From Thalassospira profundimaris (GTDB lineage Bacteria; Pseudomonadota; Alphaproteobacteria; Rhodospirillales; Thalassospiraceae): a DNA stretch of 64,000 nucleotides. The notes beneath the pieces were generated by a model. The model searched no databases and was not told the origin of the DNA. It saw only the letters and a list, made by a program, of their open reading frames with translations. Positions 35,206 through 45,306 of the stretch are shown here, piece by piece. Position 1 is the first letter of the stretch. The number at the start of each line of letters is the position of its first letter. A program made the translations under genes and the position numbers. Location: assembly GCF_003326795.1 (NCBI RefSeq), contig NZ_JPWI01000013.1:87123-151122 (forward strand). The letters run 5' to 3'.

Positions 35206-35856
35206 ATGTCATACGGGTCACAAAGTGACAATCATTCAGGCGTAAATATCGCTGGCCTTGTCCTTGCCGGGGGGGAAGGACGCCGGATGGGCGGGGATAA
35301 GCCGTTTCGCGAAATCGCCGGTCGGTCCCTGATATCTCTTGCGATTGAAACTGCGCAGCGGCAATGCGGGCATGTGATGATCTCGTCCAATCAATCGCCA
35401 GACACCTTTGCCGGTTTTGATATTCCGGTGGTGGCAGATGCTCCTGTACCGGGGCAGGGGCCGCTTGGCGGGATTCTTGGTGGATTGACGGTGATGTCTG
35501 ATGCGGTGGACTGGCTGGTGACCTTTCCGGTTGACTGCCCGGTGGTGCCCGATGATATGGCACAGGAACTGATTGCTGCGGCAAGGGAGGCGGGGAGCAA
35601 AGCCGCCTTCGTTCGTCACGGGGAACGGGACCACTACCTGTCATCGGCATGGCACCGGGATTGTGCGCCGGTGATTGCAGAATTATTGAGCAATGAGCAA
35701 TATCGGGTTCGTGGACCGCTGATGGCGGTCGATGCGATTGCTGTGCCCTTTGCCATTGATCCCGATCAGCCGACCCTGTTTGCCAACGTCAATACAGGTG
35801 ACGATCTGGCATCCCTTGCGATGATGCTGAGCAAGGATGATCTGGCCGGGCGATAG
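35206..35856 (+). CDS. mobA: Molybdenum cofactor guanylyltransferase MobA
   Basis: A 216-residue nucleotidyltransferase that attaches GMP to molybdopterin. The N-terminal GTP-binding signature LVLAGGEGRRMGGDKPF and the following VPGQGPLGGILGGL and VTFPVDCPVVPDDM segments are diagnostic. ATG 35206 is the best candidate, although the ribosome-binding site is weak; a longer frame begins 21 codons upstream. No other cofactor genes are adjacent. Confidence 0.9.
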   Translation: MSYGSQSDNHSGVNIAGLVLAGGEGRRMGGDKPFREIAGRSLISLAIETAQRQCGHVMISSNQSPDTFAGFDIPVVADAPVPGQGPLGGILGGLTVMSDAVDWLVTFPVDCPVVPDDMAQELIAAAREAGSKAAFVRHGERDHYLSSAWHRDCAPVIAELLSNEQYRVRGPLMAVDAIAVPFAIDPDQPTLFANVNTGDDLASLAMMLSKDDLAGR

Positions 35857-35871
35857 GATCGCGCCGGTCAA

Positions 35872-36723
35872 TCAGGGTGTTGCAGCCGCCCAGCGGTCAT
35901 AGAATGCTTCAAGTTCCTGACGGTTTTGCTGGTCGGAAAGCAAGCTGTTAACAGCATCAATGATTTGTTGGGCCTGCTTTTTATCTCCGCTGCAGGAAAC
36001 CGGTAACGGCCGGACAGGCACACCCATGATCGGGACCGGTATGGTTTCCCGCCCCAGTTCCCCGGCTTCGCGGTAATAGTTCACATTGACCTGATAGCTG
36101 ATGAAGCCGTCGATACGACTGACATCAAACAGGCGGATGGTCATTTCTGTGGTCCCGGCGCTTTGGGTCATTTTCGATTGCAGGAAATCATTCACGCCGG
36201 GCACCAGTGCCTCGTCAAAGCGATATCCGACCGGCATGCCAATCGACAATTTGTTCTGATGGGCCAGAAGACCAAGATCAACCATGCCGTCACGCATGGC
36301 ATAGCGCAGCTCGTTGAGTTTTTCGGGCGCGATGAACATGGTTAATGCCTGCAACTCCAGGAGCGGATCAGAAAAGATCAGGAAGTTGCGTCGATAGTCA
36401 CTTTCGTAAAGAAAGTTGGAGCACATGAATTCACCCTTGGCCATGACATCAAGGGCCCTGGGGATCGGGACCATACGCTTTTCATGACGGTAACCGGGAA
36501 GATGGCTGATCAGCCAGTCTGTTGTGCGTTGCAGATATCCGTCACCCGCAGATGGGCCATCGACGATCACAGCAGGAGGTGACGGGGCCTGTTGCCAAAC
36601 AATCAAAGGGAGGGCAGGATCTGCTGCCTGTGCCTTGCCACCAGATTTCACGAGGCTGGCCGCTGACAGGTAACAGGCAACGGTCAGGCCACTGATCATC
36701 AGATATCGAGAAAACTCTCCCAC
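35872..36723 (-). CDS. Periplasmic solute-binding-like protein
   Basis: A 283-residue secreted protein with an N-terminal hydrophobic segment (YLMISGLTVACYLSAASLV) and a family-3-like binding fold: RMVPIPRALDVMAKGEFMCS, FSDPLLELQALTMFIAPEKL and a C-terminal SLLSDQQNRQELEAFYDRW. It resembles the uncharacterised TIGR02285-type proteins more than amino-acid receptors. No transporter partner is adjacent, so the role is unknown. Confidence 0.6.
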   Translation of the reverse strand: MGEFSRYLMISGLTVACYLSAASLVKSGGKAQAADPALPLIVWQQAPSPPAVIVDGPSAGDGYLQRTTDWLISHLPGYRHEKRMVPIPRALDVMAKGEFMCSNFLYESDYRRNFLIFSDPLLELQALTMFIAPEKLNELRYAMRDGMVDLGLLAHQNKLSIGMPVGYRFDEALVPGVNDFLQSKMTQSAGTTEMTIRLFDVSRIDGFISYQVNVNYYREAGELGRETIPVPIMGVPVRPLPVSCSGDKKQAQQIIDAVNSLLSDQQNRQELEAFYDRWAAATP

Positions 36724-36808
36724 GTCAGATCCCCGCGATTATGCATTAGCATTATGTGTTAGACGGAGGGGGGAGGCAAGGTTGAAAGTCCGGTAATTTA
36801 CTGTTCTG

Positions 36809-37702
36809 TCACCGCACGGCGCAGGCCTTCCAGGGGGTCCATGGCTTATAGTTTTCAAAGAAAGTGGCAAGGAACTGGTCAACGCGTTCGCGGTTTGCCG
36901 CACGGGCTGTGTCGTCAAGGTCCTTGTCAAATTTTCCACAGTTTTTCTCAACTGCGTCGCCGATGGTTTTCCAGTCGACATCTTCGTTATGACCGGGAAG
37001 GCCGGTGGCAATCGCGCACCAGCCAACCGCCTCGGCGGTGTCGTTGACTGAACGGGCTTCTTCGGCCAGATAGGCCGCAGCGCGCATTTCGCCGTTCTGG
37101 GCGGCGGCGCGAAGATACTGATACCGTCCGCTGTCGGTTTTGGTGAACCGGTTGGCAAGCAATGTTGCTGCCCGCGGATCACCAAGTTCCCAAGCCTTTT
37201 CAAGCAGGGTTTTTGCCGTGTCATTGTGACCCTGATCCATGGCGTCGAGTGCCAGCCACAGCATTGCCTGTGTTTCGCCCTGATCGGCACTTTGCTGATA
37301 CAGGGCACGGATCTGATCTTTGGGGGCCTGGGAAGCTTCGGCTTTGCGCGCCAGAATGATGCTGGCATCCGGTTGCCGGTTATGTGCGGCCTTTTGCATC
37401 AAATCCCAACCGGTATCCTCATTGGCCGGGATGCCGGCACCATTGATCATCTGACAGGATAAAAGATATTGCGCGGTGGCATCCCCATTCTCGGCCAGAG
37501 GTCCAAAGATGGCTGCGGACTTTTCAAAATCGCCCTGGCGATAGGCCGTCATGCCATCATCAAGTGCAGAAGCGGCCAAAGCAGGCGCGCTGATACTGGT
37601 CAGGGCCGTGGCGATGACAAGAGCCGATGCTGACAGGCGCAGGCCGGTTGCTGTGGAGCCGATCCGGGGCGCGTTCAGAAAGTTGACGATCATGTTTTTC
37701 AT
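36809..37702 (-). CDS. Sel1-like repeat protein (secreted)
   Basis: A 297-residue protein with a signal sequence (SASALVIATALTSISAPALA) and TPR-like Sel1 repeats between about 50 and 230: AYRQGDFEKSAAIFGPLAEN, GDATAQYLLSCQMINGAGI, LWLALDAMDQG and AWELGDPRAATLLANRF. The C-terminal 70 residues are unassigned. Start ATG 37702 (MKNMIVNF) is preferred to the longer frame because the signal peptide follows it. Sel1 proteins are usually scaffolds; the partner is unknown. It is followed in the same direction by a solute-binding protein. Confidence 0.75.
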   Translation of the reverse strand: MKNMIVNFLNAPRIGSTATGLRLSASALVIATALTSISAPALAASALDDGMTAYRQGDFEKSAAIFGPLAENGDATAQYLLSCQMINGAGIPANEDTGWDLMQKAAHNRQPDASIILARKAEASQAPKDQIRALYQQSADQGETQAMLWLALDAMDQGHNDTAKTLLEKAWELGDPRAATLLANRFTKTDSGRYQYLRAAAQNGEMRAAAYLAEEARSVNDTAEAVGWCAIATGLPGHNEDVDWKTIGDAVEKNCGKFDKDLDDTARAANRERVDQFLATFFENYKPWTPWKACAVR

Positions 37703-37794
37703 AGCATTCTGTCTAACATTGTTGCTGCCCTGAGCGAGAGAAAAAATGCCGGAACCGGTTGGGTACATACCCGCTCGGTCCCGGCGAGGTGCGC

Positions 37795-40107
37795 TCATGG
37801 CAGGGAGTATGGTTCCCGGGTTGACCCGGTCGTCTGATTTGCAGGTTGTTCCGAGCGGATCGAGGTCAGGAAATCACGCACACGGCTGCCCAGATCGTCA
37901 GACTGGCTGCGCAGGCGATCCGTTGCCTGACGCAAGCCGTCAACAGCCTGAAGGTTATCATCAGCAGCTGTGCTGACTTGCGCGATTGTGCCGTTCATTT
38001 CACTGGCAGCAGTGGCCGATTGTTCGACATTGCTTGCGATTTCGGCAACGAATTCCTGTTGCTCGTTAACCGCATCCGACATTTCGCCCACCGTTTCGTG
38101 GATGCCGGTTATGCTGTCCCGGATGCCGGCAATTGCCTGAACCGCGATGCCGGTGGTGGACTGGATTTCAGTGATCCGCTCGGCAATCCGGTCGGTGGCC
38201 GACCCGGTCTGATTGGCAAGATTTTTGACTTCCTGTGCGACCACGGCAAAGCCCTTGCCTGCCTCGCCAGCGCGGGCAGCTTCAATCGTGGCATTGAGCG
38301 CAAGCAAATTGGTCTGGGCGGCAATATCCTGAATCAGGCTCAGTATTTCGCCGATTTCCTGCGCACCGGTTTCAAGTTCATGCATCGTGGCATTGGTGCG
38401 CTGGGCTGCTTCAACGGCACTGGTGGCTGCGCCGACCGATTTCTGGGCACGATGACCAGTATCACGCACCCGGTCCGATAGTGACTGGGTCGCATCGGAC
38501 ACGGACGCCATATTGATCGAGATTTCCTCGGATGCACCGGCGACGCCGGTGGCATTGGTCGAGGCGATCTGGGCGTGATCACGGACCTGATTGGACGTTG
38601 CCTGAATGTTTTCGGCTTCGCGAGCAACACCCTCGGCAACCTGCATGATCGATGCTTCAAATGCATCGGCCAACTCAAGCATATCCTGCCGACGCTTGGC
38701 TTCGGCATGTTCGCGTTCGCGGGCGACTTTTTCCTCGGCCTGCTGTGCCGCAAGGCTGGTTTCACGGAACTGGCCAAGGATTTCAGCCATGCGGCCGATC
38801 TCATCGCGGCCGGTGTCCTTTACCTCGGTTGACAGATCACCATTGGCGACCTGACGCATGCCGTCTATCACGCGCAACAGTCGTTTGATCAGGTTCCCAC
38901 GGACATAGAAGATCAGGATTGCCAGTGAAATCACCAGAACAGCAGCACCGATAAACGCAATCAAACGCTGATCCTGAACCACTTGCGATACGGCATCGGA
39001 CGCATTGCTGTCGACATCGGCTCGTTTGCTGTCGACCATCACCGAGATCGATTTGGAAAGTGCTTCGGCAGTTGCGATTGTTGCGTTCAGGTTTTTTTCG
39101 GTCTGATACTGGTTTTCCCATTCGGTTTCGCGCAGGTCAAACACGCTGGTTCGTCCCTTGCCAAAGGCCATCAATGCCTTGGCAAGGTCACGTATCTTGT
39201 TGCCGTCATCATTGTCAGGCAGTTCTTCGAGGGCATCGGTAATGCGCAGCTCGGCCCAGTTCCACTGATTGCGAACTTCGTCCATGGCTTCGCCTTCGGG
39301 AACGGCAATACCGGCCGTCAGCATCCCGAACGCAAGGTTCACATTGGCACGGATTTCAGCAATCAGCTGTGAAAATGCAATGGTTTCTTCAAGTTTTGTT
39401 GCGGCATCCGTGTTGCCACTGGAGACCCTTGAAATACCACGCGCAACATCGATGTCGACCACCTCGATCAGGGGGCTTAGAAACTCGGAAAGATCGCGAT
39501 AGGCAAACACCATATCAAGTGTAAGATCACCTCGTTTCTTTTCAATATCCAGACGCCGGGTGGTCAGTTCGTGCAGCGTGTCGCGATGGGCGACAATTTC
39601 ATCAAGTTGTGCTGTCAGGGTGGCAACAGCGTCGACCAGTTCTGGTTCTGAGGTCGACGGGGGCATTTCGGATGTCCCGGATGCATCGCTGCTCTGGCTA
39701 TTTCCGGTTTCTGCTGCTGGCGGTTCTGTGACCGGCGAGGACACAGAAATATCAATCATGACCGGTTCGGGGTTGGCTGCGGCAATTTCAGCAAGGCGCG
39801 TTCGCGCGTCACTGATCAGTTGATCAAGCCTGTTTTCGGTCAGGGCCAGTTCATCGGCATTGCGCGATGCCGCCAGAACCGGCGCCTGTGCCGCAAGGCC
39901 AACACCGTTCATTGCCAGTTCCATCTGGCGAATGATGGATGGCAGGCTATCGGTTGTGATGTCAGCGACAAGATCGCGGCTGTTACCAAATGACACCCAT
40001 GATACAGCCGATGAAATGCCAGCCAGTACCAGAATCAAGGCAAAAGAAGCCATGAGCCGACCTTGAATGCCAAGGCCCGCGCGACGTTTTTTAATGGCGG
40101 TATTCAC
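37795..40107 (-). CDS. Methyl-accepting chemotaxis protein
   Basis: A 770-residue chemoreceptor. Membrane helix 1 is at about 15-38, a large periplasmic sensing domain at 40-383 and helix 2 at about 385-407 ([19 protein letters not shown]). The HAMP domain ([20 protein letters not shown]) follows, then the signalling domain (about 490-745) with [20 protein letters not shown] and [20 protein letters not shown]. The periplasmic domain carries a Ser/Pro/Glu-rich low-complexity insert near residues 120-160. No NWETF-like adaptation pentapeptide is present at the C-terminus. The ligand is unknown. Confidence 0.92.
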   Translation of the reverse strand: MNTAIKKRRAGLGIQGRLMASFALILVLAGISSAVSWVSFGNSRDLVADITTDSLPSIIRQMELAMNGVGLAAQAPVLAASRNADELALTENRLDQLISDARTRLAEIAAANPEPVMIDISVSSPVTEPPAAETGNSQSSDASGTSEMPPSTSEPELVDAVATLTAQLDEIVAHRDTLHELTTRRLDIEKKRGDLTLDMVFAYRDLSEFLSPLIEVVDIDVARGISRVSSGNTDAATKLEETIAFSQLIAEIRANVNLAFGMLTAGIAVPEGEAMDEVRNQWNWAELRITDALEELPDNDDGNKIRDLAKALMAFGKGRTSVFDLRETEWENQYQTEKNLNATIATAEALSKSISVMVDSKRADVDSNASDAVSQVVQDQRLIAFIGAAVLVISLAILIFYVRGNLIKRLLRVIDGMRQVANGDLSTEVKDTGRDEIGRMAEILGQFRETSLAAQQAEEKVAREREHAEAKRRQDMLELADAFEASIMQVAEGVAREAENIQATSNQVRDHAQIASTNATGVAGASEEISINMASVSDATQSLSDRVRDTGHRAQKSVGAATSAVEAAQRTNATMHELETGAQEIGEILSLIQDIAAQTNLLALNATIEAARAGEAGKGFAVVAQEVKNLANQTGSATDRIAERITEIQSTTGIAVQAIAGIRDSITGIHETVGEMSDAVNEQQEFVAEIASNVEQSATAASEMNGTIAQVSTAADDNLQAVDGLRQATDRLRSQSDDLGSRVRDFLTSIRSEQPANQTTGSTREPYSLP

Positions 40108-40270
40108 TGTTTCCTCCCTGTCTGGCCCGCTGATTATGTTTTGATTGGGCAGACATTCCCTTTTGGGACATGTGCATCCGTTGTTCGGATGTCTCGGGTC
40201 TTATGACTTAATGAAATACGCGTCGGTAAAATGAATGATCTTTAAACAGGAAGCAGTCCTGGTCGGGACG

Positions 40271-40295
40271 GCCGGGGATGAAAAACATCCCCGGC
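40271..40295 (-). other. Hairpin downstream of glpV
   Basis: GCCGGGGATG and CATCCCCGGC form a perfect 10-bp stem around AAAAA (TTTTT on the transcript), 20 bases past the glpV stop. No T-run follows on the minus strand, so it is a 3'-end stabiliser or a weak terminator. Confidence 0.6.
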
Positions 40296-40314
40296 ACCCC
40301 CAGTAGTGTGGCTC

Positions 40315-42069
40315 TTAGTTTTTCTGAGCCGCACGCCATTCCGCGATCAGATCGTCATAATTGACGGTCTCACCCTGCGGTTTTTCGTTAGCGAGTTTCG
40401 CTTTCGGTGCACCCGGCTGGTCGAACCAGTACTGTGCATCACGCTCTTCGTTCAGTTTCGGAGCACATTCGCCACCGATGCCTGCACGCTCAAGACGCTG
40501 GAGAACCTGGTCCATAGATTTGGCAAGGTTGTCCATTGCTTCCTGCGGAGTACGTTCGCCGGTTACAGCTTCGGCAACGTTCTGCCACCAGAGCTGAGCC
40601 AGTTTCGGGTAATCCGGAACGTTGGTACCGGTCGGCGACCACTGGACGCGGGCCGGGGAACGATAGAACTCGACCAGACCACCCCAGTTCGGTGCGATAT
40701 CGGTCATTTCCTGGGTGTCCAGGTCAGACTGACGGATCGGGGTCAGACCGGTAAGGGTCTTTTTCAGCGAGACCGACTTGGAGGTCACGAACTGTGCATA
40801 GAGCCATGCGGCTTTACGGCGCTCAAGCGGGGTGGACTTCATCAGAGTCCAGGAACCCACGTCCTGATAACCAAGCTTCATGCCTTCTTCCCAGTACGGG
40901 CCGTGCGGCGAAGGTGCCATACGCCATTTCGGCGTACCGTCTTCGTTCACAACCGGGGTGCCTTTTTTCGCCATATCGGCGGTGAAGGCGGTGTACCAGA
41001 AGATCTGCTGAGCGATCTGGCCCTGTGCCGGAACCGGACCTGCTTCACCAAAGGTCATGCCAGCTGCTTCTGCAGGAGCATAGGCCTTGAGCCAGTCAAT
41101 GTATTTGGTCAGGGCGTAAACAGCCGCCGGACCGTTTGCTGCACCGCCACGGGTTACGCTCGAACCAGCCGGTGCGCAACCTTCAACACGGATACCCCAT
41201 TCGTCGACCGGAAGGCCGTTCGGAAGGCCCTTGTCGCCTGCACCTGCCATCGACAGCCAGGCATCGGTAAAGCGCCAACCCAGCGACGGGTCTTTTTTAC
41301 CGTAATCCATGTGGCCATAGACTTTCTGGCCGTCGATTTCCTTCACGTCATTGGTGAAGAATTCCGCGATGTCTTCATAGGCCGACCAGTTGACCGGAAC
41401 GCCAAGGTCATAGCCGTATTTGTCTTTGAACTGCTTCTGCAGGTCTTCACGCTGGAACCAGTCGTAACGGAACCAGTAAAGGTTCGCGAACTGCTGGTCA
41501 GGAAGCTGATAAAGCTTGCCATCCGGACCGGTGGTGAAGGACAGGCCGATGAAGTCTTCGAGATCAAGGGTCGGAGAGGTAACGTCTTTACCTTCGCCAG
41601 CCATGAAATCAGACAGCGGCACAACCGCGTCATAACGCGAATGGGTACCGATCAGATCCGAGTCATTGATGAAGGCGTCATAGATGTTACGGTTCGACTG
41701 CATCTGGGTCTGCAGTTTCTCGATAACGTCGCCTTCACCGATCAGGTCGTGGGTCAGGTTGATCCCGGTGATTTCCGAGAAGGCCTTTGCCAGAACCTTG
41801 GACTCATATTCATGCGTGGTGATGGTTTCGGACACCACGTTGATGTCCATGCCACGGAACGGCTCAGCTGCCTTGATGAACCATTCAAGTTCGGCCATCT
41901 GGGCGTCTTTGTTCAGGCTCGACGGCTGGAATTCGCTGTCGATCCATTTCTTGGCCGCGTCAGTGTACTGGTCAGCCATTGCCGGGTTTGCCAGCACTGC
42001 AAGACCAAGAGCGACTGCGACGGCACTGCCTTTAATAACGCTCGAAGCGCCTTTGGCTTTAACGATCAT
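40315..42069 (-). CDS. glpV: Glycerol ABC transporter substrate-binding protein GlpV
   Basis: A 584-residue family-1 binding protein with a signal peptide (VAVALGLAVLANPAMA). It is long for the family, as in the rhizobial GlpV of the glpSTPQUV system. Typical segments: NVVSETITTHEYESKVLAKA, GINLTHDLIGEGDVIEKLQT, WGIRVEGCAPAGSSVTRGGA and AAWLYAQFVTSKSVSLKKTL. ATG 42069 is chosen (AGGGAG 9 bases upstream) over the ATG 12 codons earlier. It is the last gene of the minus-strand glp operon. Confidence 0.88.
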   Translation of the reverse strand: MIVKAKGASSVIKGSAVAVALGLAVLANPAMADQYTDAAKKWIDSEFQPSSLNKDAQMAELEWFIKAAEPFRGMDINVVSETITTHEYESKVLAKAFSEITGINLTHDLIGEGDVIEKLQTQMQSNRNIYDAFINDSDLIGTHSRYDAVVPLSDFMAGEGKDVTSPTLDLEDFIGLSFTTGPDGKLYQLPDQQFANLYWFRYDWFQREDLQKQFKDKYGYDLGVPVNWSAYEDIAEFFTNDVKEIDGQKVYGHMDYGKKDPSLGWRFTDAWLSMAGAGDKGLPNGLPVDEWGIRVEGCAPAGSSVTRGGAANGPAAVYALTKYIDWLKAYAPAEAAGMTFGEAGPVPAQGQIAQQIFWYTAFTADMAKKGTPVVNEDGTPKWRMAPSPHGPYWEEGMKLGYQDVGSWTLMKSTPLERRKAAWLYAQFVTSKSVSLKKTLTGLTPIRQSDLDTQEMTDIAPNWGGLVEFYRSPARVQWSPTGTNVPDYPKLAQLWWQNVAEAVTGERTPQEAMDNLAKSMDQVLQRLERAGIGGECAPKLNEERDAQYWFDQPGAPKAKLANEKPQGETVNYDDLIAEWRAAQKN

Positions 42070-42168
42070 GTCGTTTTCTCCCTGGTTGTCTTCCTTTTTG
42101 CTCATCCGGATAAAACCCGGTCACCAACGGTAGGGGAAGACAGACAACCCGCCGTGATGAATATCAAA

Positions 42169-42202
42169 GGAACGGCACTGCGAAAGATCACAGTACCGTT
42201 CC
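42169..42202 (-). other. Hairpin between glpU and glpV
   Basis: GGAACGG-C-ACTG pairs with CAGT-A-CCGTTCC around ten bases with a single mismatch. No T-run. It is in the place where importer operons often carry a structure that raises binding-protein expression. Confidence 0.55.
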
Positions 42203-42208
42203 GAAGGT

Positions 42209-42481
42209 TTAGCCCCAGCGCATCACAATGATGAGCCAAGCAAGCGCGATAACCGAACCGATCCAAAGTGCAAGATCGGTAAATGCCAGCCATCCCAAAT
42301 GGATATAGGCCGCGCCAAGCAGGCTGATAAACAGGCGATCACCGCGTGTGGTGGTCAGCGGCAAAAAGCCGCGCCGCGGAACGGTTGGTGAAACCGCCTG
42401 CCAAATTCCCATCCCGATCAGCATCAGGATGATGCAGCTGAAGAACACAGCGGTAATCGGGGTCCAGGCCATCCAAGACAT
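42209..42481 (-). CDS. glpU: Small membrane protein of the glycerol transporter, DUF2160 (GlpU)
   Basis: A 90-residue protein with two or three membrane helices (WTPITAVFFSCIILMLIGMG, LFISLLGAAYIHLGWLAF, WIGSVIALAWLIIVMRWG), matching the DUF2160 family found only within glycerol ABC operons. Its function is not established. Its place between glpQ and glpV is conserved in rhizobial operons. Confidence 0.82.
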   Translation of the reverse strand: MSWMAWTPITAVFFSCIILMLIGMGIWQAVSPTVPRRGFLPLTTTRGDRLFISLLGAAYIHLGWLAFTDLALWIGSVIALAWLIIVMRWG

Positions 42482-42505
42482 GTTGATATTCCTCCTGTTT
42501 GCCGA

Positions 42506-43309
42506 TTACACGCGACCCATCGCGAAACCTTTGGCGATGTAGTTGCGAACGAACCAGATCACCAAGGCGCCCGGGACAATTGTCAAAACACCAGCTGCAG
42601 CAAGAACGCCCCAATCAAGGCCTGATGCCGAAACCGTACGGGTCATGGTGGCCACGATCGGTTTTGCATCGACCGAGGTAAGCGTACGGGCCAGAAGAAG
42701 CTCAACCCAGCTGAACATGAAGCAGAAGAAGGCCGTCACACCGATGCCCGAACGGATCAGCGGAATGAAGATCGTGGCAAAGAAACGCGGGAACGAGTAA
42801 CCGTCAATATAGGCGGTTTCATCGATTTCCTTTGGAATGCCCGACATGAAGCCTTCAAGGATCCAGACGGCAAGCGGCACGTTGAACAGGCAGTGTGCAA
42901 GGGCCACAGCAATATGGGTGTCAAACAGGCCGACACTTGAATAGAGCTGGAAGAACGGCAACAGGAACACGGCTGGCGGTGCCATGCGGTTGGTCAGAAG
43001 CCAGAAGAACAGATGCTTGTCGCCGGTAAAGTTGAACCGCGAGAAGGCATAGGCCGCAGGCAATGCGACAACCAGCGAAATCACAACGTTGATGCCCACA
43101 TAGATCATCGAGTTGATATAGCCCGAATACCAGGCCGGATCGGTCAGGATCGTCGCATAGTTTGCCAGCGTCGGATTATCCGGGAACAGGGTCATTGCCC
43201 CCAGGATTTCCGTATTGGTTTTGATCGACATGTTGAACAGCCAATAGATCGGCAGCAACAGGAACAGAATGTAAATAAGAAGTCCGATATGACGTTTCTG
43301 GAACTGCAT
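42506..43309 (-). CDS. glpQ: Glycerol ABC transporter permease GlpQ
   Basis: A 267-residue MalG-type permease with six helices and the ATPase-docking motif GIPKEIDETAYIDGYS. It starts two bases after the end of glpP, and glpU follows after 24 bases. With GlpP it would form the inner-membrane channel for glycerol. Confidence 0.87.
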   Translation of the reverse strand: MQFQKRHIGLLIYILFLLLPIYWLFNMSIKTNTEILGAMTLFPDNPTLANYATILTDPAWYSGYINSMIYVGINVVISLVVALPAAYAFSRFNFTGDKHLFFWLLTNRMAPPAVFLLPFFQLYSSVGLFDTHIAVALAHCLFNVPLAVWILEGFMSGIPKEIDETAYIDGYSFPRFFATIFIPLIRSGIGVTAFFCFMFSWVELLLARTLTSVDAKPIVATMTRTVSASGLDWGVLAAAGVLTIVPGALVIWFVRNYIAKGFAMGRV

Positions 43310-43310
43310 T

Positions 43311-44183
43311 TTATTGTTCCTCCCGCTTTCCGGCGTTCATCACGACGGTATAGAAAACCCAGCAAACCAGCAGAATGATCAGGAAGTAGACCAGCGAGAA
43401 GGCCGCTGCAGGACCAAGGTCAAACTGGCCGACCGCCATACGGGTCAGGAACTGGCTGAGGAAGGTGGTTGCGTTACCCGGACCGCCACCGGTAAGGACG
43501 AACGGCTCGGTATAGATCATGAAGCTGTCCATAAAGCGCAGCAGAACACCGATAACGAGAACCGACTGCATTTTCGGAAGCTGGATAAAGCGGAACACGG
43601 CCCAGCGCGATGCGCCGTCAATCTTGGCTGCCTGATAATAGGCATCCGGGATCGACCGAAGACCGGCATAGCACAACAGAACAATCAGGCTGGTCCAGTG
43701 CCACACATCCATGACAAGAACGGTGACCCATGCATCCATCGGGTTCTGGGAATAGTTATAGTCAATGCCCATCATGTTGATGACATAACCGCCAAGACCG
43801 ATGTCGGCACGGCCGAAAATCTGCCAGATGGTGCCAACCACGTTCCATGGAATAAGCAGCGGCAGCGCGAGCAGAACCATCGAGGCCGAAACGCCCCAGC
43901 CCTTGCGCGGCAGGGTCAGTGCAACCGCAATGCCCAGCGGAATTTCGATGAACAGAACGCTCAGCGTATAGATGATCTGACGGATCAGCGCATCATGCAG
44001 GCGGCTGTCGCCCAGAACCTGTTCGAACCATTCGGTGCCGACAAAGAAACGGGTTTGCGGGTCAAAAATGTCCTGAACCGAATAGTTCACAACTGTCATC
44101 AGCGGAATGATCGCGCTGATGGCGACGATAAAGAAGACTGGCAGGACGAGGAACCAGGCCTTGTTGTTGGTAATCTTGTTCAT
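43311..44183 (-). CDS. glpP: Glycerol ABC transporter permease GlpP
   Basis: A 290-residue MalF-type permease: first helix AWFLVLPVFFIVAISAIIP, periplasmic loop, then five more helices with the docking motif SIPDAYYQAAKIDGASRWAV. ATG 44183 (MNKITNN) is preceded by GGGGAA; the longer frame would overlap glpT. It starts 15 bases after the glpT stop. Confidence 0.87.
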   Translation of the reverse strand: MNKITNNKAWFLVLPVFFIVAISAIIPLMTVVNYSVQDIFDPQTRFFVGTEWFEQVLGDSRLHDALIRQIIYTLSVLFIEIPLGIAVALTLPRKGWGVSASMVLLALPLLIPWNVVGTIWQIFGRADIGLGGYVINMMGIDYNYSQNPMDAWVTVLVMDVWHWTSLIVLLCYAGLRSIPDAYYQAAKIDGASRWAVFRFIQLPKMQSVLVIGVLLRFMDSFMIYTEPFVLTGGGPGNATTFLSQFLTRMAVGQFDLGPAAAFSLVYFLIILLVCWVFYTVVMNAGKREEQ

Positions 44184-44197
44184 TTCCCCATCCCCCC

Positions 44198-45292
44198 TTA
44201 CGCGACCAACTGACTGTCGGCGTAAAGTTTGGTCCATTCCGGTGCGAAACGCAGAACGCCGGACTGGCCGACAACCTGTTCGTCTTCACCGAGTTTGACC
44301 TTGATTTCAGATGCACCAAAACGGGTGGTCGCGATCTTGTACTGACCGAGATCCTCGACCTTGATGATATTGACATCAACACCATCGCTGCCTTTGGCAG
44401 CATCACCGGTTTCAAGGGTCAGGAATTCCGGGCGGATGCCCAGCTCGATCTTGCCGGTCTGTTTGGAAACGGCTTCAAGGAGACGGTCCGAAAGACCGAT
44501 ACGCTGACCATCGACCCAGGCCGCACCATCATCAATCTTGCAATCCATGATGTTCATGCCAGGGCTCCCGATGAAGTAACCGACAAAGGTATGAGCCGGA
44601 TTTTCAAACAATTCCTGCGGCGTGCCCAGCTGAACAACCTTGCCGCCATACATGACGACAACCTTGTCAGCAAAGGTCAGGGCTTCGACCTGATCATGGG
44701 TGACATAGACCATGGTCGGGCGCAGTTTGTTGTGAATTTCCTTGAGCTTGCGGCGCAGAACCCATTTCAGATGCGGGTCGATCACGGTCAGCGGTTCGTC
44801 AAACAGGATGGCCGAAACATCGTCACGAACCAGACCGCGCCCAAGCGAGATCGTCTGTTTTTCATCCGCGCCAAGGCCGCGTGCCTTTTGTTTGAGCTTG
44901 CCGGTCAGATCCAGCATTCCGGCGATTTCCCGCACACGCGCATCGACGCGTTTTGCATCAACGCCGCGGTTGCGCAGCGGAAAGGCAAGGTTTTCGTAAA
45001 CCGTCATGGTGTCATAGATCACCGGGAACTGGAAAACCTGCGCGATGTTGCGTTCTTCCGGAGCCAGATTGGTGACATCCTTGCCATCAAACAGGACCTG
45101 GCCATGTGACGGTGTCAACAGGCCGGAAATAATGTTCAGAAGGGTGGTCTTACCACAGCCCGACGGGCCGAGAAGGGCATATGCACCGCCATCTTCCCAG
45201 ACATGTTCCATACGGCGCAGGGCATAATCCTCGTCCGTTTTCGGATCGGGGAAATAGGAATGCGCAAGGCCTTTAAGATCAATACGTGCCAT
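44198..45292 (-). CDS. glpT: Glycerol ABC transporter ATPase GlpT (degenerate signature)
   Basis: A 364-residue MalK-type ATPase with a C-terminal TOBE-like domain. Walker A LLGPSGCGKTTLL, Walker B AILFDEPLTVIDP and the H-loop YVTHDQVEAL are intact. The ABC signature is not: where LSGGQQQR is expected it reads LGADEKQTISLGRGL. It must pair with GlpS, which has the complementary defect (intact signature, missing H-loop histidine), giving one canonical and one degenerate ATP site. Confidence 0.88.
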   Translation of the reverse strand: MARIDLKGLAHSYFPDPKTDEDYALRRMEHVWEDGGAYALLGPSGCGKTTLLNIISGLLTPSHGQVLFDGKDVTNLAPEERNIAQVFQFPVIYDTMTVYENLAFPLRNRGVDAKRVDARVREIAGMLDLTGKLKQKARGLGADEKQTISLGRGLVRDDVSAILFDEPLTVIDPHLKWVLRRKLKEIHNKLRPTMVYVTHDQVEALTFADKVVVMYGGKVVQLGTPQELFENPAHTFVGYFIGSPGMNIMDCKIDDGAAWVDGQRIGLSDRLLEAVSKQTGKIELGIRPEFLTLETGDAAKGSDGVDVNIIKVEDLGQYKIATTRFGASEIKVKLGEDEQVVGQSGVLRFAPEWTKLYADSQLVA

Positions 45293-45306
45293 TTTTCTAT
45301 CTCACC

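Noticed and set aside
40306..42231. A 641-codon plus-strand frame
   Set aside because: It is antisense to glpV, which has a signal peptide, family motifs and a good ribosome-binding site; the antisense product resembles nothing.
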